Source: Paenibacillus sonchi
GTDB taxonomy: Bacteria > Bacillota > Bacilli > Paenibacillales > Paenibacillaceae
Length of the DNA stretch: 64,000 nucleotides
NCBI RefSeq assembly: GCF_016772475.1
Contig: NZ_CP068595.1
Coordinates: 2,418,001 to 2,482,000 of the forward strand
Direction of reading: 5' to 3'
The position numbers and the translations under genes were made by a program. Under the pieces are notes generated by a model. It was not told the origin of the DNA and did not search any database. It saw nothing but the letters and a program-made list of their open reading frames with translations. How positions within the stretch are numbered: position 1 is the stretch's first letter; every line of letters starts with the position of its first letter. Positions 17,397 through 26,460 of this stretch are shown piece by piece.

Positions 17397-18764
17397 ATGA
17401 AAGTATTGATTGCCATCTTGACCCTCCTGACATTCAGCATGTCGGGAACCTATGTCCAGGCGAAGGAGAACCGGAAGCAGCCGCCCCCCGCAACCGCAGC
17501 CGCCGAGCGCCAGCTTTGGCAATCGGAAGGGTATGGCCATATATTCGAAATAGAAGGCCAATCCGTTAAGGTCTACAGCTACACCAAGGACAGCTTGGTA
17601 CCGTTCGGGAAAGGAAATATCGAGAACAACGGCGACATTTATATTAATGAAATTTACGACAACACCAAATCCCAGGAGCAATTTAATGCCCCGCGATTTC
17701 CGATGGGCCGCTTCGTTAACGGCAGCTTGACCGATGGCTTGGGATACGTGCAGCATTTCAAACGGATTGATAATCTTCCCAAGGTGAAGTATAACGGATT
17801 CAGCAATGATCCCGTGCAAAATTTTGAAGTATTCTGGCAATCCTTTGAAGAGAATTTCAGTTTCTTTCCGCTCGTCAAAGTGAATTGGAAAGAGGTGTAC
17901 AAAGAGTATCGGCCCAAAGTTGGCGCCGCTACCTCCGAGAAGGAACTGGAGGATATTTTGACGCAAATGTTCCAAAAGCTGAACGACGGACACAGCGTCA
18001 TATTCGGTAAAAAGGGTATGATCTTCTCCAAGTCCAAAGTTGAGCGGGAGGAATTTTTCTCAGCCAATTCGAAGTCGATGCAACGAAACGTCGAAGACGG
18101 ATATATCAAAGGGGCGGTAAAGAGCAAGCTCGACGGGCGTATTGTTTATGGCCAAACGAAAAGCGGCGGCGCTTACATCAAGCTGATTGGTTTTGACGAG
18201 TCCGATCCGCAGAAAATTGACCAAGCACTGGCGGAAATGGTGCAGGATCTGGCGAACTGCCGCAACTTTATAATCGATATGCGCTTTAATGAGGGGGGCG
18301 AGGACTTCTTCGGGTTGAAAATAGCCGGCTTGTTTGCCGAGAAACGCAAGCTGGCGTATGCCAAACAGGTCCGAACAGGCGGATACGAGCAATTCTCCAA
18401 GCCTACGCAGGTATATATCGAACCGGGAGCAAAGCAGTTTTCAGCTGATAATATTGTGGTGCTGACCAGTCCGTTAACGGTAAGCGCCGGCGAGACAGGG
18501 ACGATGGCCTTAAAAGCATTGGACAAAGTAAAGGTTATCGGGGAAAAGACGTGCGGATACTTTTCGGACATGCTGCTTAGACTGTTGCCGAACAAACAGT
18601 TATTCTCCCTGAGCAACGAACGTTATACATCGCCTGACGGCACTAATTACGAGCAGCGCGGCCTGCCGCCGGACGAAAAGATCATGATCAAGCAAGCCGA
18701 TATTGATGCCGGCAAGGACCCGGTGATGAACCGGGCTTTGGAATTGCTTAAAAAGAAGCCATAA
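17397..18764 (+). CDS. secreted S41-family peptidase
   Basis: The protein has 455 residues with a cleavable-looking signal peptide (MKVLIAILTLLTFSMSGTYVQA). It carries the tail-specific/C-terminal processing peptidase fold: MFQKLNDGHSVIFG, the PDZ-less core NFIIDMRFNEGGED, the probable nucleophile Ser in TSPLTVSAGETG and the downstream KVIGEKTCG. This arrangement is closer to the tricorn-like S41 branch than to CtpA, which has a PDZ domain and a GK motif. The ATG follows AGAAGGAGG. Its position right after a two-component system suggests it may be a regulated effector, but a terminator separates them. Confidence 0.82.
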   Translation: MKVLIAILTLLTFSMSGTYVQAKENRKQPPPATAAAERQLWQSEGYGHIFEIEGQSVKVYSYTKDSLVPFGKGNIENNGDIYINEIYDNTKSQEQFNAPRFPMGRFVNGSLTDGLGYVQHFKRIDNLPKVKYNGFSNDPVQNFEVFWQSFEENFSFFPLVKVNWKEVYKEYRPKVGAATSEKELEDILTQMFQKLNDGHSVIFGKKGMIFSKSKVEREEFFSANSKSMQRNVEDGYIKGAVKSKLDGRIVYGQTKSGGAYIKLIGFDESDPQKIDQALAEMVQDLANCRNFIIDMRFNEGGEDFFGLKIAGLFAEKRKLAYAKQVRTGGYEQFSKPTQVYIEPGAKQFSADNIVVLTSPLTVSAGETGTMALKALDKVKVIGEKTCGYFSDMLLRLLPNKQLFSLSNERYTSPDGTNYEQRGLPPDEKIMIKQADIDAGKDPVMNRALELLKKKP

Positions 18765-18880
18765 AATAAAACGCGGAAGTATGCAGATTATTCAATAGAC
18801 ATCCATGCCTTATTTCAGGATAGATACTGTAATTTGCCCCGCTAGGATGGGGAACAGGCAACCATAAACCCATAAATCCC

Positions 18881-18920
18881 AAACGGCTGCGCTGTCCAGT
18901 GAAGGACGGCGCAGCCGTTT
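18881..18920 (+). terminator. AAACGGCT-family hairpin, copy 2
   Basis: AAACGGCTGCGC pairs with GCGCAGCCGTTT, with an inner TGTCC/GGACG pair and an AGTGAA loop. It is very similar to the hairpin at 51029-51070, and the differences preserve pairing. It lies between convergent genes and probably ends both. Confidence 0.7.
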
Positions 18921-19022
18921 AATTCTAAATTCCAGATTGCTTACTGGCAAATGTGCTTCGTATAATCCTTTTATCATGGCTGGTGAGGGGACTCCTTCTT
19001 TTGTTATTTTTGAGCTTTCCCG

Positions 19023-19331
19023 CTAGTAGCGTGGTGTGCGCCGCGAGGCGGATATTCCCTCAATGAGCAGAATGATTGCGGTCACAGCGTGCATAATCCA
19101 GCCGACAAAAGGAATCAAAGCGACTACCGAAGTGACAATCCCGACTACGTTGCCGACGATAGGTCCACGCTCTCTCAACAGCAGTACTACGGCTACTGCG
19201 TGCAGCAGGAACGCAACACCCAGCGGCGCCCAGGCATTCGCAACAACAAAAGCTCCCCCGATGAACGGCAGCGCCAGAAAAGCCTCATAAGCAAATGTAC
19301 CCCATTTGAACAACTTCCCTATTGGAGTCAT
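19023..19331 (-). CDS. small membrane protein of unknown function
   Basis: The protein has about 102 residues with three to four hydrophobic segments: FAYEAFLALPFIGGAFVV, GVAFLLHAVAVVLLL and VVGIVTSVVALIPFVGWIMH. It ends in a short basic tail. The ATG at 19331 is preferred because AAGGTTGGGTG lies before it; a TTG at 19346 would include that site. I recognise no family. It is monocistronic, with the AAACGGCT-type hairpin 100 bases past its stop. Confidence 0.65.
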   Translation of the reverse strand: MTPIGKLFKWGTFAYEAFLALPFIGGAFVVANAWAPLGVAFLLHAVAVVLLLRERGPIVGNVVGIVTSVVALIPFVGWIMHAVTAIILLIEGISASRRTPRY

Positions 19332-19686
19332 GATGACTTCACCCAACCTTTCGGCATAATATTATGATCCTATTCCACAGTTTACCCCAGAATAAGGGCA
19401 TAGAATATTCCGGCTGCAAAAGAACAGCGGCTTTGAGTCATTGTACGTTCAACAATGGATAATGTTTCATCATGTTGTGTATCGGCTGGAACTCTCTTGC
19501 TTGGCAGCGGTGCCGTCGTATATATTGGTAACAGCAATGCAGGCAACAATTGCAGTATATTGTAGCAAGAAAAAGCAGCATGCCTGATTCGCAGAGAATG
19601 CTCTCGCGGTGCTGAGGAATGTCCCACGACGTTATTGAAGAGAATGTGAAATAGACATACAACTGGAGAAAGTGAGGGTTGCTGGT
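19332..19686. other. intergenic region, nothing assigned
   Basis: These 355 bases separate two divergent genes. I see no convincing gene, RNA or repeat here. It must contain the promoters of both neighbours. Confidence 0.5.
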
Positions 19687-20319
19687 ATGGATATTGTGGT
19701 TTTTGGAGCAACGGGAACAATCGGCAGAGCCATTGTGCAGGAAGCGCTAAAAAGAAAACATGAGGTCACTGCAGCGGTCCGCAATCCGGCTTCACTGGAG
19801 CTGGAACATGAGCGCCTGCACGTCACTACAGCAGATATTTTGGACCCGGCGACGGTAGCTGAGGCGGTACGCGGGCATGAAGAAGTGATCAGTGCGTTTG
19901 GTCCCGCAGCCGGGCGGGAGAACGACCTGCTGCGTGCGGCGGAGAGTCTGCTGGAGGGCATGCAGGCTGCAGGCCTGGAGCGGCTGCTGGTGATTGGCGG
20001 AGCGGGCACGCTGAAAACGGAGTCAGGCGAGCGGCTGATGGATACGCCGGGGTTCCCCGGGAAGTTCCGGCCGCTGGCGGAGGCGCATGGACATGCCTAT
20101 GAAATCTATAGCGCTTCTTCATTGGACTACACGTATCTCAGTCCGCCTGCCGTGATCCGCCCCGGCCGCCGGACCGGACAGTTCCGCATCGGCCTGGACC
20201 GCCTGGTGGTGGATGAGAACGGAGACAGCAGCATCAGCGTGGAGGATTTTGCCGTAGCCGTCATTGATGAGCTGGAGGAAGGAAACTTCAGCCGGACCCG
20301 GTTTACGGTGGGATACTAA
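19687..20319 (+). CDS. NAD(P)-binding oxidoreductase (NmrA/YwnB-like)
   Basis: This soluble protein of about 210 residues has an atypical-SDR Rossmann fold. The dinucleotide motif GATGTIGRAIV is at the very N-terminus, followed by ALKRKHEVTAAVRNPASL. Family members bind NAD(P)H and act as reductases or redox-sensing regulators. The ATG at 19687 follows GAGGGT at eight bases; a GTG at 19672 would overlap that site. A strong terminator follows, and then the IS200-type element. Confidence 0.82.
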   Translation: MDIVVFGATGTIGRAIVQEALKRKHEVTAAVRNPASLELEHERLHVTTADILDPATVAEAVRGHEEVISAFGPAAGRENDLLRAAESLLEGMQAAGLERLLVIGGAGTLKTESGERLMDTPGFPGKFRPLAEAHGHAYEIYSASSLDYTYLSPPAVIRPGRRTGQFRIGLDRLVVDENGDSSISVEDFAVAVIDELEEGNFSRTRFTVGY

Positions 20320-20339
20320 ACAATGTAACAAGACCAAAA

Positions 20340-20379
20340 AACAGCGATTCTCCATTACCCGGAGAATCGCTGTTTTTTT
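20340..20379 (+). terminator. Rho-independent terminator
   Basis: A 14-bp perfect stem, AACAGCGATTCTCC with GGAGAATCGCTGTT, is followed by T7. It ends the oxidoreductase transcript. Confidence 0.9.
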
Positions 20380-20513
20380 GGGAATATAAGGATTTATATG
20401 TTTTGGGGGAAGCGAAGCTTACCCCTTATTAGTGGCTTTAGCCAGTTGAGTACGCGAAGCGTGCGAAACAAAAAACCACCTGCTATGCGGGTGGTGTAGT
20501 GATGCTTATAGCA

Positions 20514-20588
20514 AAAAACCACCTGATGCGATCGTTATAATAGGAGTGTTCAAGCTACTATGTCTAACGAAAGGAGAAGGTGGTTTTT
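20514..20588 (+). promoter_or_regulatory. 5'-UTR inverted repeat masking the transposase start
   Basis: AAAAACCACCT (20514-20524) is perfectly complementary to AGGTGGTTTTT (20578-20588). The second arm abuts the GTG start at 20589 and covers the end of the AAGGAGAAGG ribosome site. Folding would hide the start. Translation repression by a 5' stem-loop is known for IS200, so this is likely the same control. Confidence 0.65.
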
Positions 20589-21044
20589 GTGGGACAAGCC
20601 AGAGAAGGCATGGCACAACCCAAGTGGATGTGCAAGTACCATATCGTATTCACCCCAAAGTATAGACGAAAGGTGATCTACAATCAATACAAAGAAAGTA
20701 TCCGAGATATCCTAAAGCAACTCTGTGGCTACAAAGGAGTAGAGATTATCGAAGGACACCTCATGCCCGATCATATTCATATGTTGGTGAGTATTCCACC
20801 GAAAATGAGCGTCTCGAGTTTTATGGGATATCTGAAAGGGAAAAGTGCGCTCATGATCTTCGATAAGCATGCAAACTTGAAGTATAAGTACGGGAATCGC
20901 CATTTTTGGGCAGAAGGGTACTATGTAAGCACGGTAGGTCTCAATGAAGCAACGATTAAAAAGTATATCCAGGAGCAGGAAAGTCACGATATTGCACTGG
21001 ATAAGCTGAGTGTGAAAGAGTATGAAAACCCCTTTAAGGGGTAG
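20589..21044 (+). CDS. tnpA: IS200/IS605 Y1 transposase TnpA
   Basis: This single-strand-specific HUH transposase has about 151 residues. KYHIVFTPKYRRKVIY opens the family fold, the HUH pair is HIH in MPDHIHMLVSIPPK, and the catalytic Tyr lies in the C-terminal helix, probably NEATIKKYIQEQE. All key residues are present and the frame is open, so the element may be active. The GTG at 20589 is chosen because AAGGAGAAGG lies eight bases before it. An internal ATG (20610) is also in frame. Confidence 0.92.
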   Translation: MGQAREGMAQPKWMCKYHIVFTPKYRRKVIYNQYKESIRDILKQLCGYKGVEIIEGHLMPDHIHMLVSIPPKMSVSSFMGYLKGKSALMIFDKHANLKYKYGNRHFWAEGYYVSTVGLNEATIKKYIQEQESHDIALDKLSVKEYENPFKG

Positions 21045-21211
21045 CTGGTAGTCCAAGCACCCCTTCAGGGGTAGGCAAAAGAGGCAAAGGCATAGTGGCT
21101 TGAACGAAGTGAAAGCCAGCGCCTTTAGACGCTAGCCGGCACCAGAGGCTTATAGCCTCAGAGCAAACCACCCGTTGGACGGGTGGTTATGATTTATGAA
21201 TTTGTAACGAG

Positions 21212-21231
21212 CAACGGTAGAAATACCGTTG
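21212..21231. repeat. GAAA-loop mini-hairpin, copy 1
   Basis: CAACGGTA and TACCGTTG form a perfect 8-bp stem with a GAAA tetraloop. The copies at 28748-28767 and 28799-28818 have CAACGGCA/TGCCGTTG instead, a compensated change at one pair. Confidence 0.6.
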
Positions 21232-21265
21232 TTGGGGCGGCGAAGGCCGGTTTCTTCGCAGGTGC

Positions 21266-21453
21266 TAGTTGGAAAAAGGGAACTTATTTTTTCGAAAATT
21301 TATAAATACTGAGATTTAAGTGGAAAAAGTAAACTTAATTGGGCCACTTTTCTTAAACAATGGCGAAATGAGCTGAATTAGTGCCCCTTTTTCCACTTCA
21401 TCTGTCTGGGGATAGAGTACTCCGGCAAATTAGTGTACCTTTTTCCACTTAAA
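21266..21453. repeat. four-unit palindromic element, copy 1
   Basis: Two forward units (21266, 21316) and two inverted units (21375, 21427), each about 25 bp, share the core GTGGAAAAAG then CTTAATT or CACTAATT. Unit spacing is 50-52 bp with a 59-bp step at the centre. Four similar elements occur at 25097, 38055, 46170 and 50727. Confidence 0.85.
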
Positions 21454-21773
21454 GCGTTGCCGACAAGAAATTTTGGGATTCTGGGATGCTAACTGGCGGA
21501 GCGGGTATTGGGGATGCGCAAAGCCTTGATTATAGAGAACATAAGCGCCTTACATCAGCTACCGGCTTGATCCGAATTCGCTGGAAATACGTTCATGACC
21601 GTTGAACCGGGCTTATACCTGCCCGGTATTGGAGGAGTCCGGATAGAGGTGATGTTCTGGTTGGAACGGACGCAAGCCGGGTGTTGACGCGCTCACCGAA
21701 GAGTGATTTAATCGTGTTGCCATAACAGAACTGCAATTCATATAGTAATCTGATCATGCAGGGAGGGAACGAG

Positions 21774-23430
21774 ATGTACGTGGTTACTGCAGAGGAAATG
21801 CGGAAGCTGGACCGTGAAACGATAGAACGGCTGGGAATTCCGGCGGTGGCGCTGATGGAGAATGCCGGACGGGCCATTGCGGAGGAGATCATTAAGCTGT
21901 GCCGCAGCCGGAGCGGGTCTGCCGGAAGGCCCCGGGGGATACGGGGACAGAAGCAGCCGGGACGGCTGGGATTGGCGGCGGCCCGGGGATCAAGCCGCCG
22001 GGCTTCACGGTCAGCGGGGATAGCGCGCTGGCCTTGGGGCATGCCGACGCGGGGCATTGGCTTGTCCTCGCCGGCAAGGGCAATAACGGCGGCGACGGTC
22101 TTGCCGCCGCCCGGTACCTGCGTGAGGCGGGCATCGCCGTCACGCTGGTGTACGCGGCCGCGCCGGAGTCGCTGGCCGGCGAAGCCGCCCTGCAGCGCGA
22201 TGCCGCTGCAGCCCTGGGCCTGCCCGCCGTAGTCTACGGCCGGGACCGGGTGGACTTTGCCGCATGCAGCGGCATCGTGGATGCGCTGCTCGGCACCGGC
22301 AGCGCGGGCGCCCGCGCGGTGCCTATGCGGAGCTGATTGCCGCCGCGAACAGCAGCGGCAAACCCATTGTGTCCGCAGACATCCCCAGCGGGCTGGATGC
22401 GGACACGGGCCAGGCGCATGAGCCTTGCATTCATGCGGCAGTGACGGTCTGCCTCGCGTTCCTCAAACGCGGGCTGCTGCAATATCCCGGCGCGGGCAAC
22501 GCCGGGCAGGTGGTGGTCCGCTCCATCGGCATCCCTGCTGCCTTGGCCCGGGAGGGCGGCGTCCCGGCCAGCCTGCTGACGCCGGAGGTGCTGCGGACAC
22601 GTCTGCAGGTCGACGTGTCGCGCCGCCGTTCGCCCGAGGGCCACAAGGGCACCTACGGGCATGTCCTGCTGGCAGCGGGAAGCCTTAGCATGAGCGGGGC
22701 GGGTCTGCTGGCAGCCCGCGCCGCCCTGCGCGCAGGCTGCGGCCTGGTGACCTGGGCGCTGCCTGCGATGCTGATGCCCCATGTCATCGGCGCAGTTCCG
22801 GAGCTGATGCTGGCAGCGGCCGGCGGGGAGAATGGCACCTGGAGCGCCGGGACTGCCGCTGAAGTGCTGCGGCTAAGCACCGGCAGAGATGTCACTGCAG
22901 TGGGGCCGGGGCTTGGACGGTTTGCGGACGATCAGGAATGGCTGCGGGCGCTGTGGGAAGGCATTGCTGCCCCACTGGTTATCGATGCCGATGCGCTAAA
23001 CATTCTGGCCGACAGTGATTACAGCTCCTGGACAAGCCGCCGCCATCCGGTGATCCTGACGCCCCATCCGGGGGAAATGGCCCGGCTGGCTGGAATATCC
23101 ACGGCTGAGGTGCAGCGGGACCGGATCGGCTTGGCGCTGGCTTATGCCCGGGAGCATGGGGTAACCCTTGTACTGAAGGGGGCCCATACGGTGGTCGCAA
23201 CGCCTGAAGGAGAGGCTTATGTGAATATCACAGGCCATCCGGGCATGGGAACCGGCGGTGCGGGCGATGTGCTGACCGGCATCATTGCGGGATTGCTTGC
23301 ACAAGGGCTCAATGCTGCGCAGGCAGCGGCCTTTGGCGTCTATCTGCACGGCCTGGCCGGTGAACGGGCTGCCCGCCAGCGCCATGATCCGTCGGCATTG
23401 ATCGCCGGAGATATCATTGAGGCGCTCTGA
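21774..23430 (+). pseudogene. nnr: bifunctional NAD(P)HX epimerase/dehydratase, frameshifted
   Basis: This repairs hydrated NAD(P)H: the N-terminal domain epimerises NAD(P)HX and the C-terminal ADP-dependent domain dehydrates it. Visible motifs are [106 protein letters not shown] and GTGGAGDVLTGIIAG. The gene is split over three frames. One shift lies between about 21900 and 22040, the other near 22300-22315 in a GC-rich run; both correspond to one lost base. All conserved motifs survive, so a sequencing artefact is plausible. The ATG at 21774 follows GGGAGGG. Confidence 0.88.
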
Positions 23431-23545
23431 GCCGGGCGGGACAGGGCGCTGTTATACTTATGAGGTGCAACGTTGCATTCTACCTGACCCTTGGTCCGCA
23501 ATACACAACGCAGCTAAGCGGCAGTTCTTGCGCTATAAGCGCAGG

Positions 23546-24001
23546 TCAGAACAGCACCAGGCAGATCAGCGGGACAAACAGGGCGAATACCGGAAGCAGG
23601 AGCGGCTGCCGTTCTCCGGCCAGCTGCGCAAGCCGGAACAGCAGCAATGCGAAAATCCCGGCGATCCCGCAGGCCACAGCGTCCCCGCCCTGCTCTGCGG
23701 CCAGCCATACGCCAGCGCCATAACCGCAGGCCGCGTACAGCACAAGGGCCGGTGGGAGCGAAGTGAAGCGGAATATGCGCAGCAGGGCATCGGATACCAG
23801 CGCGGCCGGCAGTCCGTAGGCATAGATGGCATAAGGCACCGAGGTCGGCCAGCCTTCCGGTACACCACCGGTATGCGGGAATGCGAGCATAGCAAGGGAG
23901 ACCAGCATAAATGTCAGCCCGGCAGCAGACAGCTTCGTCAGGGCATACATCCCTGCACTAAGCCTCACGGATGGAAGATCGTAATCCTTCAATTTGTTCA
24001 T
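23546..24001 (-). CDS. polytopic membrane protein of unknown function
   Basis: The protein has about 151 residues and five or so hydrophobic segments, including LSAAGLTFMLVSLAMLAF, YAIYAYGLPAALVSDALL, LYAACGYGAGVWLA and ALFVPLICLVLF at the end. I recognise no family. The ATG at 24001 has AAAGGATG eight bases upstream; the ATG at 24010 lies too close to that site. It is downstream of and on the same strand as the SDR gene (38-base gap), so the two may be cotranscribed. Confidence 0.65.
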   Translation of the reverse strand: MNKLKDYDLPSVRLSAGMYALTKLSAAGLTFMLVSLAMLAFPHTGGVPEGWPTSVPYAIYAYGLPAALVSDALLRIFRFTSLPPALVLYAACGYGAGVWLAAEQGGDAVACGIAGIFALLLFRLAQLAGERQPLLLPVFALFVPLICLVLF

Positions 24002-24039
24002 GAATAACATCCTTTCAGGGAAGCGAACACGGCGGCCGG

Positions 24040-24939
24040 TCAGCTGGTCACCATGTCCCCTCCGTTAACATGAATGCAGGTTCCGGTAACGTAAGTGGAA
24101 TCGGGTCCGGCCAAATAGACGTAGGCTCCAGCCAGCTCATAGGGCTGGGCGGCCCGCTTGAAGGGGGTATCGGTACCGAACACACTGACTTCTTCGGCGG
24201 AGAAGCTGGACGGAATCAGCGGGGTCCACACCGGACCGGGAGCCACGCTGTTGACCCGGATTCCGCTGTCGGCAAGCGACAGGGCGAGGGAGCGGGTGAA
24301 CGTGACAATAGCGCCTTTGGTGGATGAATAATCAATGAGCTCCTTATGGCCTTGGTATGCGGTTATGGATGCGGTGTTAATGATGGAAGCCCCTGTGCGC
24401 AGATGCGGCAGCGCGGCCTGCGTCAGGAAGAAGAACGGAAAAATATTCGTGCGGTACGTCTCGTACAACTGCTCCTCGGAGATATCCAGGAGGCTCTGCT
24501 GCGGATACTGTACCCCGTGATTGTTGACCAGGATATCCAGTTTGCCGAAGGTCCGCACGGTATGCTCCACCGCCTGGGTACAGTTTGCTTTACACCGCAA
24601 GTCGGTCTGAATCCGCAGGCAGCGCTGTCCCAGCTCTTCAATACGCCGCTGTGTGGTTTCGGCATCGGACGCCTCGTAGAGGTAGGCAATGGCGACATCC
24701 GCGCCTTCTTTGGCAAAAGCAATCGCAGCGGCTTTCCCGATCCCGCTGTCTCCGCCGGTAATCAGCGCAACCTTGCCGTTCAGCTTTCCGCTGCCGCGGC
24801 TGTCGGGGTTTTCGCTGATTGGCCGGGGCTGCATCAGACTCTCCAGTCCCGGCTGGCGGTCCTGATGCTGCGGGGGAAAGGAAATAGGCTGCACGCGGCA
24901 GACCGTACGCTCTCCGTAATAGGGATATACAGGATTCAT
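24040..24939 (-). CDS. SDR-family oxidoreductase (general-stress type)
   Basis: This classical short-chain dehydrogenase has about 299 residues with a 55-residue N-terminal extension (PYYGERTVCRVQPISFPPQH, then NPDSRGSGKLNGKVALITGG) typical of the YhdF/YdaD-type subfamily. The cofactor motif is TGGDSGIGKA, NNHG precedes the active site, and the catalytic residues are the Ser region INTASITAYQG and the Tyr/Lys pair in YSSTKG. The substrate is unknown. The ATG at 24939 follows GAGGAG at eight bases and is preferred over a GTG at 24948. Confidence 0.88.
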   Translation of the reverse strand: MNPVYPYYGERTVCRVQPISFPPQHQDRQPGLESLMQPRPISENPDSRGSGKLNGKVALITGGDSGIGKAAAIAFAKEGADVAIAYLYEASDAETTQRRIEELGQRCLRIQTDLRCKANCTQAVEHTVRTFGKLDILVNNHGVQYPQQSLLDISEEQLYETYRTNIFPFFFLTQAALPHLRTGASIINTASITAYQGHKELIDYSSTKGAIVTFTRSLALSLADSGIRVNSVAPGPVWTPLIPSSFSAEEVSVFGTDTPFKRAAQPYELAGAYVYLAGPDSTYVTGTCIHVNGGDMVTS

Positions 24940-25096
24940 TAGCGACACTCCTCAGGTGCATTCTGTGATTCTGTATATTTTTATGCATGCGCCCAGAAAA
25001 GCGTGCGCCTCCTCCTGCCCCCCGTTACGCAGCCCGTGTCTGCGTCGGATATGCATATAAGCCTGGGAGCACCAAGAGGCTCATCAGATGCTAGGG

Positions 25097-25285
25097 CTAA
25101 GTGGAAAAAGTAAAACTAATTCGCTGAAATCCTGGCTGCAAAAGGTTTTAGTTGGATTTTGTACCCCTAATTCGTGCATATTCATCCCTTACGGAGTCAC
25201 TTTTAGTCGAATTAGTGGTACTTTTTCCAACATAAGATGCACTGTAAGCTGTGTAAGCCGGATTAGTGATATTTTTTCCAACGTA
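25097..25285. repeat. four-unit palindromic element, copy 2
   Basis: Forward units lie at 25097 and 25147 (the second is degenerate, with GTTGGATTTTG) and inverted units at 25209 and 25260. At 189 bp it matches copy 1 in length and order. It fills most of the 397-base gap between two divergent genes. Confidence 0.8.
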
Positions 25286-25336
25286 GGCCACTCCATAAGC
25301 AGGATGAGTCCGATTAGTTTAGACAGGAGGTGAAGT

Positions 25337-25921
25337 ATGCCGGAAATGGACAGCGGTCTGAGCCATGGAGAGGATGAAGCGGGCAATGCAGTATTGAAAG
25401 AGGTCTGGAAGTTATTGCGCAAGCTGCGCATCATGGAGCTGCTGGCAGAATATCATCCGCGGCTGGCAGGAACAGTGCCCTTGGGGATTCAGGTGGAAGG
25501 CAGTGACCTGGATATTATTTGTGAGGTGCGGGAACCCCGGCGCTTTATCGAAACGGCCCGGTGTCATTTCGGCCAGTTGGAGGGCTTTTATGCGGTGACC
25601 GGTACAGTGGAGGGGGTTGTCCGTACCAAAATTAATTTTTCGGCGGGCGGTTGGCCGATTGAGCTGTTTGGCCAGCCCTTGGCCACGGAGAAACAGAATG
25701 CCTGGCTGCATATGCAGGTGGAGGGGCGGATATTGAGGCTGCTTGGACCCGGCTTCGCAGAGAATGTCCGCTCCCTGAAGTCGGGCGGAATGAAGACAGA
25801 GCCTGCGTTTGCCAAGCTGCTGAAGCTCGAAGGTGACCCTTATGAAGAAATGCTGGCGCTTGGCAGGCTTAATCCGGAGGAATTCAATGCTGTGTGCAGA
25901 CGGGCTCAACCCTACATATAA
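25337..25921 (+). CDS. DUF4269 family protein, nucleotidyltransferase-like
   Basis: This soluble protein of 194 residues contains VEGSDLDIICEVREPRRF, a GS-x-x-D-x-D pattern like that of nucleotidyltransferase-fold proteins. It also has WPIELFGQPLATEKQNAWLHM, and MKTEPAFAKLLKLEGDPYEEMLAL near the end, which I recognise as DUF4269. The function is unknown; the acidic pair suggests metal and nucleotide binding. The ATG at 25337 follows ACAGGAGGTG. A GNAT gene follows after 24 bases, probably in the same transcript. Confidence 0.78.
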   Translation: MPEMDSGLSHGEDEAGNAVLKEVWKLLRKLRIMELLAEYHPRLAGTVPLGIQVEGSDLDIICEVREPRRFIETARCHFGQLEGFYAVTGTVEGVVRTKINFSAGGWPIELFGQPLATEKQNAWLHMQVEGRILRLLGPGFAENVRSLKSGGMKTEPAFAKLLKLEGDPYEEMLALGRLNPEEFNAVCRRAQPYI

Positions 25922-25945
25922 AACAACCGAATTGGAGAGAAAACC

Positions 25946-26365
25946 ATGAATTACAGACCAATGACTGCCGATGATTACGAAGCCGCCTACCGGTTATGGG
26001 AGAATACCGAGGGGATGAACCTCAGCGGGGCGGACTCCCGGGAAGAAATACTCCGCTATCTGGAGCGCAATCCGGGAATGAGCCAGGTAGCGGAGAACGG
26101 GGACAAGACGCTTGCCGGTACTGCAATGTGCGGGCATGACGGACGCAGAGGGTATATGTATCATGTTGCTGTCAGCGAAGACGGCCGCGGCCAAGGCGTT
26201 GGCCGTGAGCTGGTATCCCGCTGCTTGGCCAGTCTGCTTCAGGAAGGGATCGAAAAATGCCATTTGATGGTCATTGAGGGCAATGCCCTCGGCCGCAGCT
26301 TCTGGACACGCATCGGCTGGGAGGAGCGGGACGGTATTGTCCTGTTCTCCAGCAACACCTTTTAA
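25946..26365 (+). CDS. GNAT-family N-acetyltransferase
   Basis: This 139-residue cytoplasmic acetyltransferase has the usual length. The acetyl-CoA pyrophosphate loop is GRGQGVGRELVSRCL, preceded by the beta strand YMYHVAVSED and followed by IEKCHLMVIEGNALGRSFWTRIGWEERDGIVL. These are motifs A and B of the family. The acceptor substrate cannot be inferred. The ATG at 25946 follows TTGGAGAG, and it lies directly after the DUF4269 gene. Confidence 0.88.
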   Translation: MNYRPMTADDYEAAYRLWENTEGMNLSGADSREEILRYLERNPGMSQVAENGDKTLAGTAMCGHDGRRGYMYHVAVSEDGRGQGVGRELVSRCLASLLQEGIEKCHLMVIEGNALGRSFWTRIGWEERDGIVLFSSNTF

Positions 26366-26460
26366 GTAACAGACAATGTAATGGTGTAGCTTTTACGCAG
26401 CTGCAGTATAATATAATGGAAAAGTATGTTGTCGAATTTTGATAGGTGGAGGTCTGAACA

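Larger units (their letters stand above)
20465..21195 (+). mobile_element. IS200/IS605-family insertion sequence
   Basis: The element is about 730 bp and holds a single Y1-transposase gene and no tnpB. Subterminal hairpins mark both ends: ACCACC with GGTGGT at 20475-20495 on the left, and CCACCCG with CGGGTGG at 21168-21186 on the right. This family has no terminal inverted repeats and inserts next to a short target sequence, so exact ends cannot be fixed here. It sits between the terminator of the oxidoreductase gene and the repeat-rich region before the NAD(P)HX repair gene. Confidence 0.85.

Noticed and set aside
21266..21453. CRISPR-like array
   Set aside because: Units are imperfect, only four per element, and half are inverted; no cas gene is present.
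20465..25336. Prophage or integrative island around the IS element
   Set aside because: No integrase, structural phage gene, tRNA or attachment-site repeat is present; only one IS and ordinary chromosomal genes.
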